In this document: positions 51,943 through 63,322 of the stretch, in pieces
How the letters are laid out: every line of letters starts with the position of its first letter
Numbering within the stretch: the first letter of the stretch is position 1
From: Elymus sibiricus
Lineage: Eukaryota > Streptophyta > Magnoliopsida > Poales > Poaceae
Direction of reading: 5' to 3'
Length of the DNA stretch: 64,000 bases
Assembly: GCA_039707655.1 (NCBI GenBank)
Contig: CM077673.1
Location: 5,466,001-5,530,000 of the forward strand
The notes under the pieces: model-generated
What the model was told of the DNA's origin: nothing
What the model saw: only the letters and a program-made list of their open reading frames with translations
Databases searched by the model: none
Program-made: the position numbers and the translations under genes

Positions 51943-54195
51943 TCTGCGAGTTTTGGCGAGGTCCCCGTAAGCGGACCCCATGGTTCCCCGAACGTTTCGA
52001 TCGTCCCGAGACCCAAAATCAGTGAGTAATAGCATAGAAAACTGGCCGGAAAAGACAAAATCTGCTAGTTTTGGCGAGGTCCCGGTAACCGGTCCACGGG
52101 CTTCCCCAAATGTTCGGACGGCCACGACAACCAAAAAAACAGTGAATAATAGCATAGAAATCTGGTCAGAAAGGACAAAATCTGCGAGTTTTGGCGAGGT
52201 CCCCGTAAGCGGACCCCGGGGTTCCCCAAACATTTGGATCGCCCTGGGACCCATAATCAGAGAGTAATAGCATAGAAAACAGGTAAGAATTGACCAAATC
52301 TGAGAGTTTTGGCGATGTCACCGTAACCGGTCCACGGGCTTCCCCGAACGTTCGGACGACCAAGACAACCAAAAAACAGTGAATAATAGCACAGAAAACT
52401 AGTAAGAATGGACCAAATCTGCGAGTTTTGGCGATGTCACCGTAACCGTTCCACGGGCTTCCCCGAACGTTCGGACGACCATGACAACCAAAAAACAGTG
52501 AATAATAGAACAGGAAACTAGTAAGAATGGACCAAATCTGAGTTTTGGCGAGGTCCCCGTAACCGGACCCCGGGCTTCCCCGAACGTTCGGACGACCACG
52601 ACAACCAAAAAACAGTGAATAATAGCATAGAAAACCGGTAAGAATGGACAAAATCTGCGAGTTTTGGCAAGGTCCCCGTAACCGGACCCCGGGCATCCCC
52701 AAATGTTGGGACGACCACAACAACCAAAAGCAGTGAATAATAGCATAGAAAACAAGTAAGAATGGACCAAATCTGCGAGTTTTGGCGAGGTCCCCGTAAG
52801 CGGACCCCATGGTTCCCCGAACGTTTCGATCGTCCCGAGACCGAAAATCAGTGAGTAATAGCATAGAAAACTGGCCGGAAAAGACAAAATCTGCTAGTTT
52901 TGGTGAGGTCCCGGTAACCGGTCCACGGGCTTCCCCGAATGTTCGGACGGCCACGACAACCAAAAAAACAGTGAATAATAGCATAGAAATCTGGTCAGAA
53001 TGGACAAAATCTGCAAGTTTTGGCGAGGTCCCCGTAAGCGGACCCCGGGGTTCCCCGAACATTTGGATCGCCCCGGGACCCATAATCAGAGAGTAATAGC
53101 ATAGAAAACAGGTAAGAATTGACCAAATCTGCGAGTTTTGGCGATGTCCCCGTAACCGGTACACGGGCTTCCCCGAACGTTCGGACGACCACGACAACCA
53201 AAAAACAGTGAATAATAGAACAGGAAACTAGTAAGAATGGACGAAATCTGCGAGTTTTGGTGAGGTCCCCGTCACCGGACCCTGGGCTTCCCCGAACGTT
53301 CGGACGACCACGACAACCAAAAAACAGTGAATAATAGCATAGAAAACTGGTAAGAATGCACCAAATTTGCGAGTTTTGGCAAGGTCCCCGTAACCGGACC
53401 CCGAGCATCCCCAAATGTTGGGACGACCACAACAACCAAAAACTGTGAATAATAGCATAGAAAACAGGTAAGAATGGACCAAATCTGCGAGTTTTGGCGA
53501 GGTCCCCGTAAGCGGACCCCATGGTTCCCCGAACGTCTCGATCGTCCCGAGACCCAAAATCAGTGAGTAATAGCATAGAAAACTGGCCGGAACAGACAAA
53601 ATCTGCTAGTTTTGGCGAGGTCCCGGTAACCGGTCCACGGGCTTCCCCGAATGTTTGGACGGCCACGACAACCAAAAAAACAGTGAATAATAGCATAGAA
53701 ATCTGGTCAGAATGGACAAAATCTGCGAGTTTTGGGGAGGTCCCCGTAAGCGAACCCCGGGGTTCCCCGAACATTTGGATGCCCCCGGGACCCATAATCA
53801 GTGAGTAATAGCATAGAAAACAGGTAAGAATGGACCAAATCTGCGAGTTTTGGCGATGTCACCGTAACCGGTCCACAGGCTTCCCCGAACGTTCGGACGA
53901 CCAAGACAACCAAAAAACAGTGAATAATAGCACAGAAAGCTAGTAAGAATGGACCAAATCTGCGAGTTTTGGCGAGGTCCCCGTAACCGGACCCCGGGCT
54001 TCCCCGAACGTTCGGACGACCACGACAACCAAAAAACAGTGAATAATAGCATAGAAAACCGGTAAGAATGGACCAAATCTGCGAGTTTTGGCAAGGTCCC
54101 CGTAACCGGACCCCGGGCATCCCCCAATGTTGGGACGACCACAACAACCAAAAACAGTGAATAATAGCATAGAAAACAGGTAAGAATGGACCAAA
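51943..54195. repeat. 2253-bp 19-mer, unit 7
   Basis: The layout is 7+6+6 with GAACGTTCGG in the first D and TGCAAG at 53015. AAAACTGTGAATAATAG near 53444 also occurs near 39213 and 55694. Confidence 0.95.
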
Positions 54196-56448
54196 TCTGC
54201 GAGTTTTGGCGAGGTCCCCGTAAGCGGACCCCATGGTTCCCCGAACGTTTCGATCGTCCCGAGACCCAAAATCAGTGAGTAATAGCATAGAAAACTGGCC
54301 GGAAAAGACAAAATCTGCTAGTTTTGGCGAGGTCCCGGTAACCGGTCCACGGGCTTCCCCAAATGTTCGGACGGCCACGACAACCAAAAAAACAGTGAAT
54401 AATAGCATAGAAATCTGGTCAGAAAGGACAAAATCTGCGAGTTTTGGCGAGGTCCCCGTAAGCGGACCCCGGGGTTCCCCAAACATTTGGATCGCCCTGG
54501 GACCCATAATCAGAGAGTAATAGCATAGAAAACAGGTAAGAATTGACCAAATCTGAGAGTTTTGGCGATGTCACCGTAACCGGTCCACGGGCTTCCCCGA
54601 ACATTCGGACGACCAAGACAACCAAAAAACAGTGAATAATAGCACAGAAAACTAGTAAGAATGGACCAAATCTGCGAGTTTTGGCGATGTCACCGTAACC
54701 GTTCCACGGGCTTCCCCGAACGTTCGGACGACCATGACAACCAAAAAACAGTGAATAATAGAACAGGAAACTAGTAAGAATGGACCAAATCTGAGTTTTG
54801 GCGAGGTCCCCGTAACCGGACCCCGGGCTTCCCCGAACGTTCGGACGACCACGACAACCAAAAAACAGTGAATAATAGCATAGAAAACCGGTAAGAATGG
54901 ACAAAATCTGCGAGTTTTGGCAAGGTCCCCGTAACCGGACCCCGGGCATCCCCAAATGTTGGGACGACCACAACAACCAAAAGCAGTGAATAATAGCATA
55001 GAAAACAAGTAAGAATGGACCAAATCTGCGAGTTTTGGCGAGGTCCCCGTAAGCGGACCCCATGGTTCCCCGAACGTTTCGATCGTCCCGAGACCGAAAA
55101 TCAGTGAGTAATAGCATAGAAAACTGGCCGGAAAAGACAAAATCTGCTAGTTTTGGTGAGGTCCCGGTAACCGGTCCACGGGCTTCCCCGAATGTTCGGA
55201 CGGCCACGACAACCAAAAAAACAGTGAATAATAGCATAGAAATCTGGTCAGAATGGACAAAATCTGCAAGTTTTGGCGAGGTCCCCGTAAGCGGACCCCG
55301 GGGTTCCCCGAACATTTGGATCGCCCCGGGACCCATAATCAGAGAGTAATAGCATAGAAAACAGGTAAGAATTGACCAAATCTGCGAGTTTTGGCGATGT
55401 CCCCGTAACCGGTACACGGGCTTCCCCGAACGTTCGGACGACCACGACAACCAAAAAACAGTGAATAATAGAACAGGAAACTAGTAAGAATGGACGAAAT
55501 CTGCGAGTTTTGGTGAGGTCCCCGTCACCGGACCCTGGGCTTCCCCGAACGTTCGGACGACCACGACAACCAAAAAACAGTGAATAATAGCATAGAAAAC
55601 TGGTAAGAATGCACCAAATTTGTGAGTTTTGGCAAGGTCCCCGTAACCGGACCCCGAGCATCCCCAAATGTTGGGACGACCACAACAACCAAAAACTGTG
55701 AATAATAGCATAGAAAACAGGTAAGAATGGACCAAATCTGCGAGTTTTGGCGAGGTCCCCGTAAGCGGACCCCATGGTTCCCCGAACGTCTCGATCGTCC
55801 CGAGACCCAAAATCAGTGAGTAATAGCATAGAAAACTGGCCGGAACAGACAAAATCTGCTAGTTTTGGCGAGGTCCCGGTAACCGGTCCACGGGCTTCCC
55901 CGAATGTTTGGACGGCCACGACAACCAAAAAAACAGTGAATAATAGCATAGAAATCTGGTCAGAATGGACAAAATCTGCGAGTTTTGGGGAGGTCCCCGT
56001 AAGCGAACCCCGGGGTTCCCCGAACATTTGGATGCCCCCGGGACCCATAATCAGTGAGTAATAGCATAGAAAACAGGTAAGAATGGACCAAATCTGCGAG
56101 TTTTGGCGATGTCACCGTAACCGGTCCACAGGCTTCCCCGAACGTTCGGACGACCAAGACAACCAAAAAACAGTGAATAATAGCACAGAAAGCTAGTAAG
56201 AATGGACCAAATCTGCGAGTTTTGGCGAGGTCCCCGTAACCGGACCCCGGGCTTCCCCGAACGTTCGGACGACCACGACAACCAAAAAACAGTGAATAAT
56301 AGCATAGAAAACCGGTAAGAATGGACCAAATCTGCGAGTTTTGGCAAGGTCCCCGTAACCGGACCCCGGGCATCCCCCAATGTTGGGACGACCACAACAA
56401 CCAAAAACAGTGAATAATAGCATAGAAAACAGGTAAGAATGGACCAAA
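54196..56448. repeat. 2253-bp 19-mer, unit 8
   Basis: The layout is 7+6+6 with GAACATTCGG in the first D, TGCAAG at 55268 and AAATTTGTGAG near 55618, where neighbours have AAATTTGCGAG. Confidence 0.95.
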
Positions 56449-58701
56449 TCTGCGAGTTTTGGCGAGGTCCCCGTAAGCGGACCCCATGGTTCCCCGAACG
56501 TTTCGATCGTCCCGAGACCCAAAATCAGTGAGTAATAGCATAGAAAACTGGCCGGAAAAGACAAAATCTGCTAGTTTTGGCGAGGTCCCGGTAACCGGTC
56601 CACGGGCTTCCCCAAATGTTCGGACGGCCACGACAACCAAAAAAACAGTGAATAATAGCATAGAAATCTGGTCAGAAAGGACAAAATCTGCGAGTTTTGG
56701 CGAGGTCCCCGTAAGCGGACCCCGGGGTTCCCCAAACATTTGGATCGCCCTGGGACCCATAATCAGAGAGTAATAGCATAGAAAACAGGTAAGAATTGAC
56801 CAAATCTGAGAGTTTTGGCGATGTCACCGTAACCGGTCCACGGGCTTCCCCGAACATTCGGACGACCAAGACAACCAAAAAACAGTGAATAATAGCACAG
56901 AAAACTAGTAAGAATGGACCAAATCTGCGAGTTTTGGCGATGTCACCGTAACCGTTCCACGGGCTTCCCCGAACGTTCGGACGACCATGACAACCAAAAA
57001 ACAGTGAATAATAGAACAGGAAACTAGTAAGAATGGACCAAATCTGAGTTTTGGCGAGGTCCCCGTAACCGGACCCCGGGCTTCCCCGAACGTTCGGACG
57101 ACCACGACAACCAAAAAACAGTGAATAATAGCATAGAAAACCGGTAAGAATGGACAAAATCTGCGAGTTTTGGCAAGGTCCCCGTAACCGGACCCCGGGC
57201 ATCCCCAAATGTTGGGACGACCACAACAACCAAAAGCAGTGAATAATAGCATAGAAAACAAGTAAGAATGGACCAAATCTGCGAGTTTTGGCGAGGTCCC
57301 CGTAAGCGGACCCCATGGTTCCCCGAACGTTTCGATCGTCCCGAGACCGAAAATCAGTGAGTAATAGCATAGAAAACTGGCCGGAAAAGACAAAATCTGC
57401 TAGTTTTGGTGAGGTCCCGGTAACCGGTCCACGGGCTTCCCCGAATGTTCGGACGGCCACGACAACCAAAAAAACAGTGAATAATAGCATAGAAATCTGG
57501 TCAGAATGGACAAAATCTGCGAGTTTTGGCGAGGTCCCCGTAAGCGGACCCCGGGGTTCCCCGAACATTTGGATCGCCCCGGGACCCATAATCAGAGAGT
57601 AATAGCATAGAAAACAGGTAAGAATTGACCAAATCTGCGAGTTTTGGCGATGTCCCCGTAACCGGTACACGGGCTTCCCCGAACGTTCGGACGACCACGA
57701 CAACCAAAAAACAGTGAATAATAGAACAGGAAACTAGTAAGAATGGACGAAATCTGCGAGTTTTGGTGAGGTCCCCGTCACCGGACCCTGGGCTTCCCCG
57801 AACGTTCGGACGACCACGACAACCAAAAAACAGTGAATAATAGCATAGAAAACTGGTAAGAATGCACCAAATTTGCGAGTTTTGGCAAGGTCCCCGTAAC
57901 CGGACCCCGAGCATCCCCAAATGTTGGGACGACCACAACAACCAAAAACAGTGAATAATAGCATAGAAAACAGGTAAGAATGGACCAAATCTGCGAGTTT
58001 TGGCGAGGTCCCCGTAAGCGGACCCCATGGTTCCCCGAACGTCTCGATCGTCCCGAGACCCAAAATCAGTGAGTAATAGCATAGAAAACTGGCCGGAACA
58101 GACAAAATCTGCTAGTTTTGGCGAGGTCCCGGTAACCGGTCCACGGGCTTCCCCGAATGTTTGGACGGCCACGACAACCAAAAAAACAGTGAATAATAGC
58201 ATAGAAATCTGGTCAGAATGGACAAAATCTGCGAGTTTTGGGGAGGTCCCCGTAAGCGAACCCCGGGGTTCCCCGAACATTTGGATGCCCCCGGGACCCA
58301 TAATCAGTGAGTAATAGCATAGAAAACAGGTAAGAATGGACCAAATTTGCGAGTTTTGGCGATGTCACCGTAACCAGTCCACAGGCTTCCCCGAACGTTC
58401 GGACGACCAAGACAACCAAAAAACAGTGAATAATAGCACAGAAAGCTAGTAAGAATGGACCAAATCTGCGAGTTTTGGCGAGGTCCCCGTAACCGGACCC
58501 CGGGCTTCCCCGAACGTTCGGACGACCACGACAACCAAAAAACAGTGAATAATAGCATAGAAAACCGGTAAGAATGGACCAAATCTGCGAGTTTTGGCAA
58601 GGTCCCCGTAACCGGACCCCGGGCATCCCCCAATGTTGGGACGACCACAACAACCAAAAACAGTGAATAATAGCATAGAAAACAGGTAAGAATGGACCAA
58701 A
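56449..58701. repeat. 2253-bp 19-mer, unit 9
   Basis: The layout is 7+6+6 with GAACATTCGG in the first D. Private changes near the end include AAATTTGCGAG at 58345 and AACCAGTCC at 58376. Confidence 0.95.
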
Positions 58702-59413
58702 TCTGCGAGTTTTGGCGAGGTCCCCGTAAGCGGACCCCATGGTTCCCCGAACGTTTCGATCGTCCCGAGACCCAAAATCAGTGAGTAATAGCATAGAAAA
58801 CTGGCCGGAAAAGACAAAATCTGCTAGTTTTGGCGAGGTCCCGGTAACCGGTCCACGGGCTTCCCCAAATGTTCGGACGGCCACGACAACCAAAAAAACA
58901 GTGAATAATAGCATAGAAATCTGGTGAGAAAGGACAAAATCTGCGAGTTTTGGCGAGGTCCCCGTAAGCGGACCCCGGGGTTCCCCAAACATTTGGATCG
59001 CCCTGGGACCCATAATCAGTGAGTAATAGCATAGAAAACAGGTAAGAATGGACCAAATCTGCGAGTTTTGGCGATGTCACCGTAACCGGTCCACAGGCTT
59101 CCCCGAACGTTCGGACGACCAAGACAACCAAAAAACAGTGAATAATAGCACAGAAAGCTAGTAAGAATGGACCAAATCTGCGAGTTTTGGCGAGGTCCCC
59201 GTAACCGGACCCCGGGCTTCCCCGAACGTTCGGACGACCACGACAACCAAAAAACAGTGAATAATAGCATAGAAAACCGGTAAGAATGGACCAAATCTGC
59301 CAGTTTTGGCAAGGTCCCCGTAACCGGACCCCGGGCATCCCCCAATGTTGGGACGACCACAACAACCAAAAGCAGTGAATAATAGCATAGAAAACAAGTA
59401 AGAATGGACCAAA
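58702..59413. repeat. Extra 712-bp hexamer between units, copy 2
   Basis: This is the same hybrid block as 51231-51942, exactly 7471 bp downstream (three 19-mers plus one hexamer). It carries the same CTGGTGAGAAAGG mark, so the insertion arose once and was then copied. Confidence 0.9.
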
Positions 59414-60716
59414 TCTGCGAGTTTTGGCGAGGTCCCCGTAAGCGGACCCCATGGTTCCCCGAACGTTTCGATCGTCCCGAGACCCAAAATCAGTGAGTAA
59501 TAGCATAGAAAACTGGCCGGAAAAGACAAAATCTGCTAGTTTTGGCGAGGTCCCGGTAACCGGTCCACGGGCTTCCCCAAATGTTCGGACGGCCACGACA
59601 ACCAAAAAAACAGTGAATAATAGCATAGAAATCTGGTCAGAAAGGACAAAATCTGCGAGTTTTGGCGAGGTCCCCGTAAGCGGACCCTGGGGTTCCCCAA
59701 ACATTTGGATCGCCCTGGGACCCATAATCAGAGAGTAATAGCATAGAAAACAGGTAAGAATTGACCAAATCTGAGAGTTTTGGCGATGTCACCGTAACCG
59801 GTCCACGGGCTTCCCCGAACGTTCGGACGACCAAGACAACCAAAAAACAGTGAATAATAGCACAGAAAACTAGTAAGAATGGACCAAATCTGCGAGTTTT
59901 GGCGATGTCACCGTAACCGTTCCACGGGCTTCCCCGAACGTTCGGACGACCATGACAACCAAAAAACAGTGAATAATAGAACAGGAAACTAGTAAGAATG
60001 GACCAAATCTGAGTTTTGGCGAGGTCCCCGTAACCGGACCCCGGGCTTCCCCGAACGTTCGGACGACCACGACAACCAAAAAACAGTGAATAATAGCATA
60101 GAAAACCGGTAAGAATGGACAAAATCTGCGAGTTTTGGAAAGGTTCCCGTAACCGGACCCCGGGCATCCCCAAATGTTGGGACGACCACAACAACCAAAA
60201 GCAGTGAATAATAGCATAGAAAACAAGTAAGAATGGACCAAATCTGCGAGTTTTGGCGAGGTCCCCGTAAGCGGACCCCATGGTTCCCCGAACGTTTTGA
60301 TCGTCCCGGGACCCATAATCAGTGAGTAATAGCATAGAAAACAGGTAAGAATGGACCAAATCTGCGAGTTTTGGCGATGTCACCGTAACCGGTCCACAGG
60401 CTTCCCCGAACGTTCGGACGACCAAGACAACCAAAAAACAGTGAATAATAGCACAGAAAGCTAGTAAGAATGGACCAAATCTGCGAGTTTTGGCGAGGTC
60501 CCCGTAACCGGACCCCGGGCTTCCCCGAACGTTCGGACGACCACGACAACCAAAAAACAGTGAATAATAGCATAGAAAACCGGTAAGAATGGACCAAATC
60601 TGCGAGTTTTGGCAAGGTCCCCGTAACCGGACCCCGGGCATCCCCCAATGTTGGGACGACCACAACAACCAAAAGCAGTGAATAATAGCATAGAAAACAA
60701 GTAAGAATGGACCAAA
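59414..60716. repeat. 1303-bp 11-mer, unit 1
   Basis: A heptamer (829 bp) is followed by an A/C hybrid and D-E-F (474 bp). Relative to the 19-mer, eight monomers (950 bp) are missing. Private changes include CCCTGGGG at 59688 and GGAAAGGTTCCCG near 60140. Confidence 0.93.
60243..60360. repeat. A/C hybrid monomer (118 bp), junction form 1
   Basis: Type A of the first hexamer (CCATGG, GAACGTTTTGATCG) passes into type C of the second hexamer (CCCGGGACCCATAATCAGTG). The TTTTGATC contains a C-to-T at 60298. It is the breakpoint of the 950-bp loss. Confidence 0.9.
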
Positions 60717-62019
60717 TCTGCGAGTTTTGGCGAGGTCCCCGTAAGCGGACCCCATGGTTCCCCGAACGTTTCGATCGTCCCGAGACCCAAAATCAGTGAG
60801 TAATAGCATAGAAAACTGGCCGGAAAAGACAAAATCTGCTAGTTTTGGCGAGGTCCCGGTAACCGGTCCACGGGCTTCCCCAAATGTTCGGACGGCCACG
60901 ACAACCAAAAAAACAGTGAATAATAGCATAGAAATCTGGTCAGAAAGGACAAAATCTGCGAGTTTTGGCGAGGTACCCGTAAGCGGACCCCGGGGTTCCC
61001 CAAACATTTGGATCGCCCTGGGACCCATAATCAGAGAGTAATAGCATAGAAAACAGGTAAGAATTGACCAAATCTGAGAGTTTTGGCGATGTCACCGTAA
61101 CCGGTCCACGGGCTTCCCCGAACGTTCGGACGACCAAGACAACCAAAAAACAGTGAATAATAGCACAGAAAACTAGTAAGAATGGACCAAATCTGCGAGT
61201 TTTGTCGATGTCACCGTAACCGTTCCACGGGCTTCCCCGAACGTTCGGACGACCATGACAACCAAAAAACAGTGAATAATAGAACAGGAAACTAGTAAGA
61301 ATGGACCAAATCTGAGTTTTGGCGAGGTCCCCGTAACCGGACCCCGGGCTTCCCCGAACGTTCGGACGACCACGACAACCAAAAAACAGTGAATAATAGC
61401 ATAGAAAACCGGTAAGAATGGACAAAATCTGCGAGTTTTGGCAAGGTCCCCGTAACCGGACCCCGGGCATCCCCAAATGTTGGGACGACCACAACAACCA
61501 AAAGCAGTGAATAATAGCATAGAAAACAAGTAAGAATGGACCAAATCTGCGAGTTTTGGCGAGGTCCCCGTAAGCGGACCCCATGGTTCCCCGAACGTTT
61601 TGATCGTCCCGGGACCCATAATCAGTGAGTAATAGCATAGAAAACAGGTAAGAATGGACCAAATCTGCGAGTTTTGGCGATGTCACCGTAACCGGTCCAC
61701 AGGCTTCCCCGAACGTTCGGACGACCAAGACAACCAAAAAACAGTGAATAATAGCACAGAAAGCTAGTAAGAATGGACCAAATCTGCGAGTTTTGGCGAG
61801 GTCCCCGTAACCGGACCCCGGGCTTCCCCGAACGTTCGGACGACCACGACAACCAAAAAACAGTGAATAATAGCATAGAAAACCGGTAAGAATGGACCAA
61901 ATCTGCGAGTTTTGGCAAGGTCCCCGTAACCGGACCCCGGGCATCCCCCAATGTTGGGACGACCACAACAACCAAAAGCAGTGAATAATAGCATAGAAAA
62001 CAAGTAAGAATGGACCAAA
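60717..62019. repeat. 1303-bp 11-mer, unit 2
   Basis: The layout matches the first 11-mer, with the same A/C junction including its TTTTGATC mark (61546-61663). It also has GTTTTGTCGATGTC near 61204, which is shared with the third unit but not with the first. Confidence 0.93.
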
Positions 62020-63322
62020 TCTGCGAGTTTTGGCGAGGTCCCCGTAAGCGGACCCCATGGTTCCCCGAACGTTTCGATCGTCCCGAGACCCAAAATCAGT
62101 GAGTAATAGCATAGAAAACTGGCCGGAAAAGACAAAATCTGCTAGTTTTGGCGAGGTCCCGGTAACCGGTCCACGGGCTTCCCCAAATGTTCGGACGGCC
62201 ACGACAACCAAAAAAACAGTGAATAATAGCATAGAAATCTGGTCAGAAAGGACAAAATCTGCGAGTTTTGGCGAGGTCCCCGTAAGCGGACCCCGGGGTT
62301 CCCCAAACATTTGGATCGCCCTGGGACCCATAATCAGAGAGTAATAGCATAGAAAACAGGTAAGAATTGACCAAATCTGAGAGTTTTGGCGATGTCACCG
62401 TAACCGGTCCACGGGCTTCCCCGAACGTTCGGACGACCAAGACAACCAAAAAACAGTGAATAATAGCACAGAAAACTAGTAAGAATGGACCAAATCTGCG
62501 AGTTTTGTCGATGTCACCGTAACCGTTCCACGGGCTTCCCCGAACGTTCGGACGACCATGACAACCAAAAAACAGTGAATAATAGAACAGGAAACTAGTA
62601 AGAATGGACCAAATCTGAGTTTTGGCGAGGTCCCCGTAACCGGACCCCGGGCTTCCCCGAACGTTCGGACGACCACGACAACCAAAAAACAGTGAATAAT
62701 AGCATAGAAAACCGGTAAGAATGGACAAAATCTGCGAGTTTTGGCAAGGTCCCCGTAACCGGACCCCGGGCATCCCCAAATGTTGGGACGACCACAACAA
62801 CCAAAAGCAGTGAATAATAGCATAGAAAACAAGTAAGAATGGACCAAATCTGCGAGTTTTGGCGAGGTCCCCGTAAGCGGACCCCATGGTTCCCCGAACG
62901 TTTCGATCGTCCCGAGACCGAAAATCAGTGAGTAATAGCATAGAAAACAGGTAAGAATGGACCAAATCTGCGAGTTTTGGCGATGTCACCGTAACCGGTC
63001 CACAGGCTTCCCCGAACGTTCGGACGACCAAGACAACCAAAAAACAGTGAATAATAGCACAGAAAGCTAGTAAGAATGGACCAAATCTGCGAGTTTTGGC
63101 GAGGTCCCCGTAACCGGACCCCGGGCTTCCCCGAACGTTCGGACGACCACGACAACCAAAAAACAGTGAATAATAGCATAGAAAACCGGTAAGAATGGAC
63201 CAAATCTGCGAGTTTTGGCAAGGTCCCCGTAACCGGACCCCGGGCATCCCCCAATGTTGGGACGACCACAACAACCAAAAGCAGTGAATAATAGCATAGA
63301 AAACAAGTAAGAATGGACCAAA
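62020..63322. repeat. 1303-bp 11-mer, unit 3
   Basis: The length matches the other 11-mers and GTTTTGTCGATGTC recurs near 62508. Its junction monomer (62849-62966) differs: type A sequence runs on through GAGACCGAAAATCAGTGAG, and only the tail AAAACAGGTAAG is of type C. Confidence 0.93.
62849..62966. repeat. A/C hybrid monomer (118 bp), junction form 2
   Basis: The switch from A to C lies at least 40 bp further right than in the two preceding 11-mers, within the stretch AGTGAGTAATAGCATAGAAA that both types share. The missing eight monomers and the length are the same. Confidence 0.88.

Noticed and set aside
37713..58701. Assembly collapse or false expansion as the sole explanation of the 19-mer series
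   Set aside because: The units carry different private variants (for example at 40800, 42790, 46968, 55618 and 58376), so they are not one unit pasted repeatedly. Exact copy number still needs long-read support.
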